A DNA stretch of 64,000 bases from Nocardiopsis dassonvillei subsp. dassonvillei DSM 43111 (GCF_000092985.1 NC_014211.1:558001-622000); one strand, 5' to 3'; positions 52,064-61,154 are shown, counted from the stretch's first letter. Made by a program: numbers and translations. The notes: generated by a model not told the origin, from the sequence alone.

Positions 52064-52408
52064 CTACGGAGACGAGGGCGCCCCGGTGGCCGGGCTCTGG
52101 AACGTCTGCTGGCGGGCGCCCCAACCGCGCTCCTCGTTGACCTCCTGCTGCCTGCCGAAGGCCCCGATGAGGGCGATGACCCCGCAGATCAGCGCGACCA
52201 GGATGAGCCCGCCGATCACCGCGGGCCACACCTGCTGCCGCCGCCGCCAGTACCGGCTCGAACCGTACATGAGGGCCGACCGCAGCTGCCGGTGCCGCAG
52301 GGCGTCCGCCTGGAGGACGTACTTCTCCTCGTTGGGCGTGTAGTGGAACGCCTCGGGGAGCTGCGGATCCGGGTCCGCCGGGGCGGACGCGGGGGATGGG
52401 GACGACAT
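52064..52408 (-). CDS. Single-pass membrane protein of the type VII locus
   Basis: 114 residues. A Pro/Ala-rich start (MSSPSPASAPADPDPQLPEAFHYTPNEEKYVLQADALRHRQ) is followed by one membrane helix near residues 62-85 (VWPAVIGGLILVALICGVIALIGAFG) and a short C-terminus. It is not a recognised ESX core subunit. It starts 14 bp after the WXG100 gene and precedes the pseudokinase by 74 bp on the same strand, so it probably belongs to the secretion locus. Confidence 0.75.
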   Translation of the reverse strand: MSSPSPASAPADPDPQLPEAFHYTPNEEKYVLQADALRHRQLRSALMYGSSRYWRRRQQVWPAVIGGLILVALICGVIALIGAFGRQQEVNEERGWGARQQTFQSPATGAPSSP

Positions 52409-52422
52409 CGCCGCTCAGCCTA

Positions 52423-52713
52423 CTAGAACAGTCCGTCGAGGTAGCGGGTCAGCCTGCCGTAGTTGTCCGCGGTGTTGCTGGTCGCCGCGATCACCTTGGC
52501 GAAGGCGGCGTTGACCTCGGAGAACTGGGTGTCGAACTCCGTGGCCTTGGCCTGGAACTGGGCGCTGCCCGAGCCCTCCCACTGGCTGACGGTGCTCTCG
52601 GACTGCTCGTTGATCTGGCTCATGATGGCGGAGAAGCGGCCGAGGTGGGCCTGCTGGTCCTCGGCCAGGCCCTGGAGGCCCGCGACGTCGCCGTACACGT
52701 CGAACTGACTCAT
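52423..52713 (-). CDS. WXG100-family (ESAT-6-like) protein
   Basis: 96 residues, the typical length. A helical hairpin with the central WxG turn as WEG in VSQWEGSGSAQF; helix 1 is GDVAGLQGLAEDQQAHLGRFSAIMSQINEQSESTV and helix 2 FQAKATEFDTQFSEVNAAFAKVIAATSNTADNY. It is expected to form a heterodimer with the adjacent esx product and to be exported by the FtsK-type EccC ATPase. It is 34 bp downstream of the other esx gene. Confidence 0.93.
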   Translation of the reverse strand: MSQFDVYGDVAGLQGLAEDQQAHLGRFSAIMSQINEQSESTVSQWEGSGSAQFQAKATEFDTQFSEVNAAFAKVIAATSNTADNYGRLTRYLDGLF

Positions 52714-52747
52714 GGGAAACCTTTCTGGGGAGAGCGTGGGGGACGAC

Positions 52748-53083
52748 TCAGGCGTTGACCGGGCGGGAGAGGCCGCCGAGGTCGCTTCCGGCCTGGGAGT
52801 AGTCGGAGCTGGAGTCGGAGTCGGTGATGTTGAACTGCCCCTGGCCCTCGTTCAGCTTGATGCCGTTCTGGCTGCACCAGGACATCAGCTCGTCGAAGCG
52901 CTCGGTGAGCTGCTCGCGGGCCTCGCGGAAACGGGCGAGGGCCTCGCCCTGGAGGGCGTCGGCGTCGTTGCTCATGTCCTGGATGAGCTGGTTCATCTGG
53001 GTGCGGATGCCCTCGGACTCCTGTCCGAGCTGCTCACCGCCGACCGCGAGGCTGTTGACGTTTTCAAGACCGGCGTGGGACAT
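52748..53083 (-). CDS. WXG100-like ESX partner protein
   Basis: 111 residues. Helical hairpin with the turn at ALQGEALARF (LxG in place of WxG); helix 1 MSHAGLENVNSLAVGGEQLGQESEGIRTQMNQLIQDMSND. The C-terminal ~30 residues (ITDSDSSSDYSQAGSDLGGLSRPVNA) are a disordered tail that could carry the export signal. It is the first of the esx pair and follows a promoter with inverted repeats around its -35. It probably pairs with the WEG-containing partner downstream. Confidence 0.9.
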   Translation of the reverse strand: MSHAGLENVNSLAVGGEQLGQESEGIRTQMNQLIQDMSNDADALQGEALARFREAREQLTERFDELMSWCSQNGIKLNEGQGQFNITDSDSSSDYSQAGSDLGGLSRPVNA

Positions 53084-53195
53084 CTGTGCCTTTCCCGGGA
53101 GTTGGGGGCGGAAGGGGCCGCCTCTTCATTTCCGTCTCGGGCCGCGTTCGCGTGGGGATTCGTGTGGCCACGGTAAAGAGGGGAGATTACGGACG

Positions 53196-53232
53196 ATAGT
53201 AAGGATCGCACCTTTCGGTCAACGGAGGTGCG
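53196..53232 (-). promoter_or_regulatory. esx promoter with inverted repeat flanking the -35
   Basis: Minus strand: -35 TTGACC (53217-53222) and -10 TACTAT (53196-53201). CGCACCT (53226-53232) and its complement AGGTGCG (53207-53213) flank the -35 with about two helical turns between centres, so a dimeric regulator would cover the promoter. Confidence 0.55.
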
Positions 53233-53347
53233 CTTCTTGTGACATCGGTCGTCGGGCGGCGAACGGCCTGATCGCAGGCAGTGCCCCACGCGCGGCGGCT
53301 GACCGCTTCCGGCCACGGTTCCGGCCCTGGCCGGAGCCGGGCCGCCC

Positions 53348-54472
53348 TCACCGGCCGCCGTCCGCGCCGGGGCTCGCGCCCGGGTCCGCGGCCACCGGTT
53401 CCGTCACCCAGCGCACCACCAGCGGCCAGCCGTCCATGGACGAGTCGTGGAAGCGGGGGAAGAGTTCGGCGGCCTCTCCCGCCTCGCCCTCGGCCAGGTC
53501 CACCCGGTGCCAGGACCCGCTGGTCTGGAGCAGGACCGCGTCGCGTTCGGGCGAGGGCGCGTACTGCACCACCGGCCCGTCGCCCTCCTCCAGCAGCCGT
53601 GTGGCCGTGTGGCCCTGCCCCTCCACCGCCACCAGGTAGGCGCCCGCCGGGGGCTCCCCGCCGCCGGCGGGGGCGTCCGGGCGCAGCAGCGCGGTGCCCC
53701 CGCCCCAGACCAGGGAGTTGTCGAAGGTCTGCCACTGGCCTCCGTCGACGTTGAGGGTCGCGTTGACGACGCTGTCCGCCGTCTCCCGCACCACCAGGGT
53801 GCCGCCGTCGGCGGCGTTGCTCTGCCGGGTCTGCACGCTGTTGCGGATGTGCAGCGACCCGTCCGGGGTCAGCGCCCAGTCGCTGGGCCGCTGGTTCTCG
53901 CCGATCAGGAGGCTGCCCTCCTGGTTCGGTGTGCCCGTCGGGGCCTCCAGGGGCACCGACAGCACCTGCGGGGGCACGCCGTCCTGCGGGGTGTCGGAGA
54001 CGAACCACAGCCGGTCGCCGTTGATGACCGGATGGGACAGGACCTCCCCCTCCGAGGCGGGCACCGACTCGACCGGCTGGTAGGAGACCTCCTCGGCGCC
54101 GGACTCACGCGGATCGGTGAGCGTCGCCACCTGCACGGCGTTGGGCTCCTCGGTGACGTAGGCGAAGTACGTCCAGTCGGCGGAGAACTGCGCGTGCACG
54201 GGCAGGTCCCGGGCCATCGGATCGACCGCGCCGTCGGGCAGCGAGATCCGCTGGAGCGGCTGCCCGGTCGCGGGGTCGTGGAAGACCAGGACCTGGTCGG
54301 TCTCCGGGTCGCCGCCCTCGTAGCCCCGGTGCAGCAGGGCCAGGCCGGACAGCCCCTCCTCGGCCAGTTCCTCCCCGGTCCCGGATCCGCCGCCGGAGCC
54401 GCCGGACGTGTCGGTGCACGCGGTCAGGGCGAGCAGGCACACTGCCGAGGTCAGGGCGAGGGGGCGCCGCAT
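53348..54472 (-). CDS. Lipoprotein with beta-propeller-like domain in the type VII locus
   Basis: 374 residues from the ATG at 54472 (AAAGGCGG upstream). Lipobox LLALTAC at about residue 19, then a Gly/Ser linker. The rest is beta-rich with repeated blade-like segments (GLALLHRGYEGGDPETDQVLVFHDPATGQPLQRISLPDG, FSADWTYFAYVTEEPN, WALTPDGSLHIRNS), suggesting a six- or seven-bladed propeller anchored outside the membrane. Not a known ESX core protein. It lies between eccC and the esx genes on the same strand. Confidence 0.75.
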   Translation of the reverse strand: MRRPLALTSAVCLLALTACTDTSGGSGGGSGTGEELAEEGLSGLALLHRGYEGGDPETDQVLVFHDPATGQPLQRISLPDGAVDPMARDLPVHAQFSADWTYFAYVTEEPNAVQVATLTDPRESGAEEVSYQPVESVPASEGEVLSHPVINGDRLWFVSDTPQDGVPPQVLSVPLEAPTGTPNQEGSLLIGENQRPSDWALTPDGSLHIRNSVQTRQSNAADGGTLVVRETADSVVNATLNVDGGQWQTFDNSLVWGGGTALLRPDAPAGGGEPPAGAYLVAVEGQGHTATRLLEEGDGPVVQYAPSPERDAVLLQTSGSWHRVDLAEGEAGEAAELFPRFHDSSMDGWPLVVRWVTEPVAADPGASPGADGGR

Positions 54473-54905
54473 GGAGCCGCCTTTCGGGGGACGACGGGGT
54501 CGGTCGGGAGGCCGCGGGGGCACGGGGTGGGATCACCGGGGGGACGCCGCGGTTCGGTCCGGGACGCGGTACCCATTATCCGGTTCGCGACGACACGACG
54601 CCCCGGCCGGGGGGCCGAGCCGCCGTGCCGCGCCTCGCCGGGGTCGCGGCCGGGCAGGCCCGTCACGCGGGCCCCGCCCGGGCCGGGACGGCGGCGAACG
54701 CCGTCCCGGGGCGCGTGGACCACACGGGTCCGCCTGGCCACATCCGGCCACGGTGGCGGACTCCCGCCATGTGAGGGCCCCTCGCGCCGTGCCGGGATCC
54801 GCGCCGCCCGAAAGGCCGGTGCCGCGCGGGACCCTCAGCGGGGGAAGGCCGCCACCGCGTGGAGCCGGGCACCGTCCGAAGGCCCGTGCTCGTACCGGGT
54901 GGAAC
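54473..54905. other. Intergenic region between eccC and the lipoprotein gene
   Basis: Contains a -10 (GATAAT on the minus strand, 54575-54580) for the lipoprotein transcript, which makes that gene and the esx genes independent of eccC. The rest has no supported gene. Confidence 0.5.
54575..54580 (-). promoter_or_regulatory. -10 of the lipoprotein promoter
   Basis: GATAAT on the minus strand about 100 bp before the lipoprotein ATG, in an otherwise GC-rich region. Confidence 0.5.
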
Positions 54906-54933
54906 CCGCACCGCGCGAAGGCGCGCGGCGCGG
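54906..54933 (-). terminator. Terminator after eccC
   Basis: 11-bp stem with one mismatch and an AAGG loop, nine bases after the eccC stop on the minus strand. Confidence 0.6.
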
Positions 54934-54941
54934 AACTCCCG

Positions 54942-57900
54942 TCACGCGGGCGGTTCGCTCCATCCCACCTGGACCAGGTCCGGACGCTGGCCGCGGCGGG
55001 CCAGCTGGGCGCGGCCGACCGGCAGCTGCTTGGACGCCGTGCCGTTGGCCAGGCGCCCCTCCATCCGGTCTCCGGAGAAGAGCACGCCCGGCGTGGCCAT
55101 GTCGCTGAGCGCCTGGAGCACCGGCTCGAACATCGCCCGCGCCGAACCGCCCGTGCGGCGGGCCGCGATGATGTGCAGCCCCAGGTCGGAGCCCTGCGCG
55201 ATGAAGGGCACCAGCGGCGCGAGCGGGTTCGCCCTCGCCCCCAGCATGTCCATGTCGTCCACGACGATGAACAGGTCCAGGCCCTTCCACCAGCTGCGTT
55301 CACGCAGCTGCTTGGGGGTCACGTCCGGCCCCGGCAGGCGCTGCTTCAGCGAACCCGCGAGGTTCGCGGCGACCGCCTGGGTCTGCTCCGCGCTCGTGCA
55401 GTAGGCCAGCAGGTGGTCCTCCGGGACCAGCTCCAGGTGGCTGCGGCGGAAGTCCACCATGACCACGCCGATCTCCGTGGGCGGGCGCTGCACGATCTGC
55501 TTGACCAGTCCGCGCAGGAGGGTGGTCTTGCCGGTCTGCGGGTCGCCGTACACCACCAGGTGCGGGTCCCGGGACAGGTTCGTGGTGACCGGTGCCAGCG
55601 TGCTCTCGGCCAGGCCCACCACCAGTTCGGCGGCACGGCCCTTGGGAGCCCGGCGGCCCTTGAGCAGGTCGGACAGCTCCACCTTGGAGGGCAGCGTCTT
55701 GACGCCCTGGACGGCCTTCTGCGGCCAGCGCTCCCCGATCCGCTTGACCAGGTCCCGGATCCCGTCGGTGACGTCCTCGTCGCTGGCCACCGCGTCCACC
55801 CGCGGCAGGGCCACGTGCGTGTGGTGCTCCTCCGCGGTCAGGCCGCGCCCCGGGGTGTCCTTGGGCAGCGCCTCGGCGACCTTGCGCCCGATCCCCGAGT
55901 CCATCGGGTCGCTCAGCCGCAGCTCGAACCGGCCGCCGAACAGCGCCTGCAACCGGGACCGGATCTGCGAGGAGGCGGCGCCGGTCAGGATCGTGTGCAC
56001 GCCCAGGGACGGGCCCCGGGTCGCGATGTCCATCAGGACCTCGTCGGCCTCGTCGAAGGTGTCGCGCACCGAGGACCAGCCGTCGACCAGCAGGAACAGG
56101 TCGCCCACCACGTTCGCGGGCACGGTCCCGTCCGCGCGCGCCTGGCGCAGCGCGGCGGGGGAGTCGAGCCGGTACTTGCGGAACACGCGCTGGCGCCGGT
56201 CCAGCTGGGCGCGCACGTCCACCAGCACCCGCTGCACCTTCTCCGGATCGGCCCGCCCGGCCACGCCCGCCACGTGCGGCAGCTCCTCCATCGCCTGGAG
56301 CGCGCCGCCGCCGAAGTCGATCGCGTACACGCCCACGCGGCCCGGCGGGTACCGCCACGCCAGGCTCGCGATCACCGTGCGCAGCAGGGTCGACTTGCCG
56401 GACTGGGGTCCGCCCAGGACGATGACGTTGCCCTCGGCACCGGTGAAGTCCATCTCGGCCGGAACGACGCGCTGCTCGCGGGGGATGTCGGTCAGGCCGA
56501 TGACGGCGCGCATGTCCGAGGGTCGCGGCTCGGTTCCGGGGCCCTCCAGGTCCTCGCCCTCGCCCAGGTCCTCCAGGACCCTGTCGAGGGTGAGCAGTCG
56601 CGGCAGCGGCTCCAGCCAGATCGGCCGGACCTTCTCCGCGCCCGAGGCCACCAGCCGGTCCACCGTGACCTGGAGCGTGGTGCGCTTGTCCTCCCCGCGC
56701 CCTGACCCCTCGCCCCTGCCGCGGATCGACTCCACCAGCGACTCCACCAGCGAGCCCGCCCCGGTCACCTTGTTCAGCCCGTTGAAGGAGAGCAGGGGCA
56801 GCACCGGTTCGTGCTCCTCCTTCTCCTCTCGGACCGGCGGCTCGTAGGGCTGCGACACCATCGCCGCCTTGAACCGCTCGAAGACCGACGTGTCCACCTT
56901 CAGGTAGCCCGAGCCCGGCTCGGGCGGCAGGTGGTAGGCGTCGCCCACGCCGATGGCCTCGCGGCTCTCCGCCTCGGAGAACGTGCGCAGGCCCACCCGG
57001 TAGGACAGGTGCGACTCCAGGCCCTTGAGCTTGCCCGACTCCAGGCGCTGGGTGGCCAGCAGCAGGTGCACGCCGATCGACCGGCCGATGCGCCCGATGG
57101 CCACGAACAGCTCGGCGAAGTCGGGGTGCGCCGTGAGCAGCTCGGAGAACTCGTCGATGATGATCAGCAGGTGCGGCAGCGGTTCCAGGCCGGGGTCGTT
57201 CTCCCGGGCCGCCTCGTAGGCGTGCAGGTTGGGCAGGTTGCCCGCGTCCTTGAGGATCTGCTGGCGGCGCACCAGCTCGCCGTAGGTGGCCTCGCGGAAC
57301 CGCAGGACCAGCGAGTCGTCGTCGGCCAGGTTGGTGATCAGGCCGGTGCTGTGCGGCAGGCGGTCGGTGTCGGCGAAGGTCGCGCCGCCCTTGAAGTCCA
57401 CCAGCAGCAGCGCGAGCGACTCCGGCGAGTGGTTGATGACCAGCGAGGCCACCATGGTCCGCAGCATCTCCGACTTGCCCGAACCGGTCGCGCCGACCAC
57501 CAGGCCGTGCGGGCCCATGCCGCCGAAGGCCGACTCCTTCAGGTCCAGCAGGACCGTGTTGCCGCTCGGTCCGACGCCGATCGGCACCCGCAGGTAGTCG
57601 CCCGTGCTGCGCCTGCGCCAGGTCTGCCGGGTGTCCAGCTGGGCGACGTCGGCCACGCCCAGGATCTCCGGGAGCCCCACGGTGGCGTGCATGGCGTCGT
57701 CGCCGTCGGTGACGGCGATGCCGTACGGGGCCAGGATGCGGGCCAGGGAGGTCAGGTGCGCGACGTCGGACCGGTCCGCGCGGCCCTCCAACGGGACGCG
57801 CGGGGCGTCCTCGGAGGTGTCGGCGTGCTCGGTGGCCTCGGTCAGCGTGCCGTCGGCGTCGATGCGCAGCCGCAGGTCCACGCCCTCCGGCTCCTCGCGC

Positions 57901-58976
57901 CGGTCCGCCACCAGGGCGATCACGTGGATGCCCAGGTCGGCCAGGGAGGTCACCGGCGGTTCGGCGTGCAGTCCGGACAGGGTCGACTGGTACTCGCCGT
58001 CCAGGACGACGACCAGGCGCTGGGTGCCCGGACCGGGCGGGGCGCCGCGGCGCCGCTGGAGGTCGACGGTGCGCCGTTCGATCTCGTCGGAGAGCAGTTC
58101 GGCGATCTGCACGGTGTTGACCGCGACGAAACGGGCGGGCATCGGCCCGTCCTTGGCGTCGTCGAAGGTGTTGTGCGGCAGCCACTTCAGCCACTCCCAG
58201 TGGGACCGCAGCTTGTTGTCGCGCACCACGCCGATCCGCAGGTCGTGCGGGGAGTGGAAGGTGGCCATCTGCGCGACGAGCGAGCGGGCCAGCCCCCGCG
58301 CCGCCTCGCGGTCGCCCACGACCGACACCACGCCGTGCTCGCGCAGCGGCAGGACCAGCGGCATCTCGGGGACGTTGGCGTACAGCTCGATGAGCTGGTC
58401 GGCCGCCCCCTGGCACACGGGGTCGTAGACGATCAGCGGCGAGGAGGTGTCGACCTTGAGCCTGAGCCGCCGCGCCAGCGGCCGCGTCCCGGTGCCCGCC
58501 CGCAGGTCCAGGAAGTCCGGGTCGGCGGCCCGCCGCTCCCACCGGCGCGTCCGCGACCGCGCCGGATCGACGAGCAGCTGCGGGTCGGGGTGGCGGAACG
58601 CGCTGTCGGCGCGCTGGACGGAGGCCACGTCCCGGACGATCTCGCGGAGCTGGTCGAGGTAGTCGACGTAGCGTTCGCGCTGCTCGCGGATGCGCTTGCG
58701 CGGGCCGTTGTGCTGGGCCACGAACATGATGATGCCGACGACCACGCTGGCGATCATGATCATCACACCGGCGACGGCCATCAGGGGGCGGTGGCCCATG
58801 GTGATGGACATCAGCAAGGAACCCGAACCGGTGATGATCGGCATGATGATCATCGCGCCGGAACTCGACGAGGGCGGGTTCTCCGGCATCTGCGGAGGGG
58901 TCGCGATGACGAGCGGAGTGTTCCCGGGGGCGGTCGGGACGCTGCGAGCTGGGCGGGGTACGGGTCTCGTCGCCAC
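54942..58976 (-). CDS. eccC: Type VII secretion FtsK/SpoIIIE-type ATPase EccC (fused)
   Basis: 1344 residues from a GTG at 58976. Two membrane helices (~41-61 and 65-88) anchor the protein. Three ATPase modules follow: ATPase 1 with Walker A GATGSGKS (495-502) and Walker B region LLLVDFKGG, ATPase 2 with GGPQSGKST near 930 and ATPase 3 with GDPQTGKTT near 1210. This is the single-chain form of mycobacterial EccCa/EccCb. It powers the export of WXG100 dimers. ATPases 2 and 3 differ slightly from the canonical Walker A but retain the GK(S/T). It is divergent from eccD. Confidence 0.95.
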   Translation of the reverse strand: MATRPVPRPARSVPTAPGNTPLVIATPPQMPENPPSSSSGAMIIMPIITGSGSLLMSITMGHRPLMAVAGVMIMIASVVVGIIMFVAQHNGPRKRIREQRERYVDYLDQLREIVRDVASVQRADSAFRHPDPQLLVDPARSRTRRWERRAADPDFLDLRAGTGTRPLARRLRLKVDTSSPLIVYDPVCQGAADQLIELYANVPEMPLVLPLREHGVVSVVGDREAARGLARSLVAQMATFHSPHDLRIGVVRDNKLRSHWEWLKWLPHNTFDDAKDGPMPARFVAVNTVQIAELLSDEIERRTVDLQRRRGAPPGPGTQRLVVVLDGEYQSTLSGLHAEPPVTSLADLGIHVIALVADRREEPEGVDLRLRIDADGTLTEATEHADTSEDAPRVPLEGRADRSDVAHLTSLARILAPYGIAVTDGDDAMHATVGLPEILGVADVAQLDTRQTWRRRSTGDYLRVPIGVGPSGNTVLLDLKESAFGGMGPHGLVVGATGSGKSEMLRTMVASLVINHSPESLALLLVDFKGGATFADTDRLPHSTGLITNLADDDSLVLRFREATYGELVRRQQILKDAGNLPNLHAYEAARENDPGLEPLPHLLIIIDEFSELLTAHPDFAELFVAIGRIGRSIGVHLLLATQRLESGKLKGLESHLSYRVGLRTFSEAESREAIGVGDAYHLPPEPGSGYLKVDTSVFERFKAAMVSQPYEPPVREEKEEHEPVLPLLSFNGLNKVTGAGSLVESLVESIRGRGEGSGRGEDKRTTLQVTVDRLVASGAEKVRPIWLEPLPRLLTLDRVLEDLGEGEDLEGPGTEPRPSDMRAVIGLTDIPREQRVVPAEMDFTGAEGNVIVLGGPQSGKSTLLRTVIASLAWRYPPGRVGVYAIDFGGGALQAMEELPHVAGVAGRADPEKVQRVLVDVRAQLDRRQRVFRKYRLDSPAALRQARADGTVPANVVGDLFLLVDGWSSVRDTFDEADEVLMDIATRGPSLGVHTILTGAASSQIRSRLQALFGGRFELRLSDPMDSGIGRKVAEALPKDTPGRGLTAEEHHTHVALPRVDAVASDEDVTDGIRDLVKRIGERWPQKAVQGVKTLPSKVELSDLLKGRRAPKGRAAELVVGLAESTLAPVTTNLSRDPHLVVYGDPQTGKTTLLRGLVKQIVQRPPTEIGVVMVDFRRSHLELVPEDHLLAYCTSAEQTQAVAANLAGSLKQRLPGPDVTPKQLRERSWWKGLDLFIVVDDMDMLGARANPLAPLVPFIAQGSDLGLHIIAARRTGGSARAMFEPVLQALSDMATPGVLFSGDRMEGRLANGTASKQLPVGRAQLARRGQRPDLVQVGWSEPPA

Positions 58977-59048
58977 GGGGATCTCTTTCGGTCCGCCTAC
59001 GGGGGCTGGTGTCTGGGTGGCTACGCTAGGAATGATCTCGCGATCCCC

Positions 59049-59066
59049 GCGAATCGCCTAATTCGC
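59049..59066. promoter_or_regulatory. Inverted repeat in the eccC-eccD divergent promoter region
   Basis: GCGAAT (59049-59054) and ATTCGC (59061-59066) with a six-base centre in the 149-bp region between eccC and eccD. A TAGCGT -10 candidate for eccC lies near 59025 on the minus strand. It is a plausible shared operator. Confidence 0.4.
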
Positions 59067-59125
59067 GTCCGTCCCTCCCCCGAGGGTGACAACCGCCCAC
59101 GACGAACGACAAAGGAATTCTTGGT

Positions 59126-60460
59126 GTGAGTGGATACTGCCGGGTCACGGTGACCGGACCGGAACGCTGGGCCGATCTGGCACTTCCCGGAACGGTTCCC
59201 GTGGCCACACTGATGCCCCGCATCCTGGAGGTCTGCGCACCCGAGGAGGAGGGCACCGAACCCGCCGCGTGGACGCTCACCACCGTGGAGGGCGACCCCG
59301 TCCACCCCGACCAGCCGCTGGAGAGCGCGGGCGTCTACGACGGCGACGTGCTGGTGCTGGACCGCCGCACCGCGCCGGGCAGGCCCGCGCACGTGGACGA
59401 CGTCCGCGGCGCGGTCGAGGACCGCGTCGACGCCACCGCGCACATCTGGAACCCCACGACCACGCTGTCCTTCGGCCTCCTCGTCGCGGCCATCGGCCCC
59501 CTGCTGCTGCTCGGGCTGATGACGCGGCTGAGCCCGTCCGCCTGGCACCTGGGGATCGCCTCGGCGGGAACCCTGTTCACGGTCGCGGTCATGCTGCTCG
59601 CCGCGCGCAGGCCGCTGCCCGCCGTCGCGCACGTGCTGTTCACGACGGCCTGCGCGTGGGGCGCGGTCACCGCCGTGCTCGCCGCGAACCTGCTGACCGA
59701 CGCGAACTTCCTGGTGCAGGCGGCCTTCGCGCTCTCCGGCGCCCTGCTGGTGGCGGTGATCGGCTGGACGATGCACGAGACGGGGCTGGCCTACATCTGC
59801 GCGCTCGGCGTGCTCGCGGTGACGGCCGGAGTGCTCGTGGTGGTGGGCGTCTTCGTGGAGCCGGTGCAGGGGGCGCGGTCCATGGGGCTGGTCCTGGCAC
59901 TGTGCGTGGGCGCGCTGCCGCGCGTGGCGATGGTGATGGGCGGGCTGTCCGGGCTCGACTACGAGGTGGGGCGCTCGGGGCAGGTCACCACGGACCGGTT
60001 CGAGGACACCTTCGGCAACACCGACCGCATCCTGTTGGGCGTCGTGCTGGGCGCGGCGGTGAGCGGCGGCGCGACGACCGTGCTGCTGGCCTACCTGGCC
60101 ACGGGCCTGCCCGACCTGCTGCTGTGCGCGCTGCTCTCGCTGCTGCTGGTGCTGCGCTCGCGGCTGTTCGACCGGATCCGGCACGTGCTGCCGCTGCGCC
60201 TGGCGGGGGTGCTGGGCCTGGGCGCGGCGGGTGTCGCGACGGTCGGCGAGTACGCCTTCCTGGCGCCGTGGCTGCCGCTGGTCGCGCTCGTGGCGGGGAT
60301 CGCTCTGGGAGTGCTGAGCTGGGTGCGGCTGACCGACGTGCCGCGTGCCTCGCTGCGCCGCCTCCTCAACTGGACGGAGATCCTGGTGATCATCGCGATG
60401 TGCGCGGTGTTCGCCTGGGGGATGGGCCTGTTCGCGTTCGTGGAGCGGATGACCTCGTAG
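59126..60460 (+). CDS. eccD: Type VII secretion integral membrane protein EccD
   Basis: 444 residues from a GTG (AAAGGAA upstream). The N-terminal ~85 residues (CRVTVTGPERWADLALPGTVPVATLMPRIL ... DGDVLVLDRR) form the ubiquitin-like YukD domain, followed by a short linker and eleven membrane helices. It forms the membrane channel of the ESX core with EccC. It is transcribed away from eccC; eccB, eccE and mycP are not in the window and may lie elsewhere. Confidence 0.93.
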   Translation: MSGYCRVTVTGPERWADLALPGTVPVATLMPRILEVCAPEEEGTEPAAWTLTTVEGDPVHPDQPLESAGVYDGDVLVLDRRTAPGRPAHVDDVRGAVEDRVDATAHIWNPTTTLSFGLLVAAIGPLLLLGLMTRLSPSAWHLGIASAGTLFTVAVMLLAARRPLPAVAHVLFTTACAWGAVTAVLAANLLTDANFLVQAAFALSGALLVAVIGWTMHETGLAYICALGVLAVTAGVLVVVGVFVEPVQGARSMGLVLALCVGALPRVAMVMGGLSGLDYEVGRSGQVTTDRFEDTFGNTDRILLGVVLGAAVSGGATTVLLAYLATGLPDLLLCALLSLLLVLRSRLFDRIRHVLPLRLAGVLGLGAAGVATVGEYAFLAPWLPLVALVAGIALGVLSWVRLTDVPRASLRRLLNWTEILVIIAMCAVFAWGMGLFAFVERMTS

Positions 60461-60561
60461 AGGAACAGGTTGCGCCGCGCCGCCTCACCGAGGAAAGAAC
60501 GGATATCCGTTTCTCGTGATCACCGGGGAGGACAACGGTTTCTGGAGGGAGTGGGATTGGC

Positions 60562-60723
60562 GTGAGCGCCTACTCCACATCTGTCCTGGCGGCGTGGTGG
60601 AGCACGACCGGAATCCGCGGCATATCGCGTAGGAGACTGCGGATATTGCTGGCGGTTGTGGTGGCCCTCGTTGTGCTGACGGCGGGTCAGTCCGTGTGCT
60701 CGCAGGAGGTCCGCGCGGCCTAG
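60562..60723 (+). CDS. Small 53-residue membrane protein downstream of eccD
   Basis: GTG start with GGAGGGAG 12 bases upstream. The 53-residue product has one membrane helix (LRILLAVVVALVVLTAGQSV, ~29-48), preceded by an Arg-rich segment (GIRGISRRR) and followed by a short tail with a cysteine (CSQEVRAA). It begins 101 bases after eccD and its last bases overlap the stop of the convergent GerW-like gene. No homologue is recognised; a small accessory subunit of the secretion system is possible. Confidence 0.45.
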   Translation: MSAYSTSVLAAWWSTTGIRGISRRRLRILLAVVVALVVLTAGQSVCSQEVRAA

Positions 60724-61154
60724 TGGGACTCCCGCATCGCGGTCAGGGCGCGGCGGCGGCGCGCCTCGCGCAGCGACACGCCCACGATGCGGGTGGCCGC
60801 GGCGGCCGTCACCACGGCCAGCGGGATGACGAGGAGCGAGGCGGGCTGCCGGATGGGACGGTACCGCGCCCCCTCCCGGTCGATCAGCAGGAAGCCCGCG
60901 GGCCGCACCCGGACGAAGCCGCTGCCCCCGGCGCCGTCCCCTCCCGCGACGAACAGGCGGCTGGAACCCCCGCCCATGATGGTCAGCGCGGTCACCCGGG
61001 CCACCGGGACGACCGTGGCCCCCTCCGCGACCACGGCCTCGCCGAACGCCGACGAGGACCGCGCCGAGGCGCCGGTGTTCTCGATCAGCCTGGCCAGCGC
61101 GGACAGGGCGGGACTGGTGCGGCGGGCACGGCGGCCCAGGGCGGTGTCCGGCAT
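60720..61154 (-). CDS. GerW/YtfJ-family sporulation protein
   Basis: 144 residues. It resembles the YtfJ/GerW family: AFGEAVVAEGATVVPVARVTALTIMGGGSSRLFVAGGDGAGGSGFVRVRPAGFLLIDREG, followed by one membrane helix (QPASLLVIPLAVVTAAAATRIVGVS). YtfJ/GerW is needed for germination or spore functions in Bacillus; actinobacterial homologues occur in spore formers but their role is unclear. The ATG at 61154 has GAAGGGA upstream. It converges with the small membrane ORF. Confidence 0.75.
   Translation of the reverse strand: MPDTALGRRARRTSPALSALARLIENTGASARSSSAFGEAVVAEGATVVPVARVTALTIMGGGSSRLFVAGGDGAGGSGFVRVRPAGFLLIDREGARYRPIRQPASLLVIPLAVVTAAAATRIVGVSLREARRRRALTAMRESH

Noticed and set aside
60516..60632. 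Alternative 38-codon GTG frame upstream of the small membrane ORF
   Set aside because: It overlaps the 53-codon frame in another phase and has no membrane helix or family; the longer frame has the better ribosome site, though the choice is not certain.
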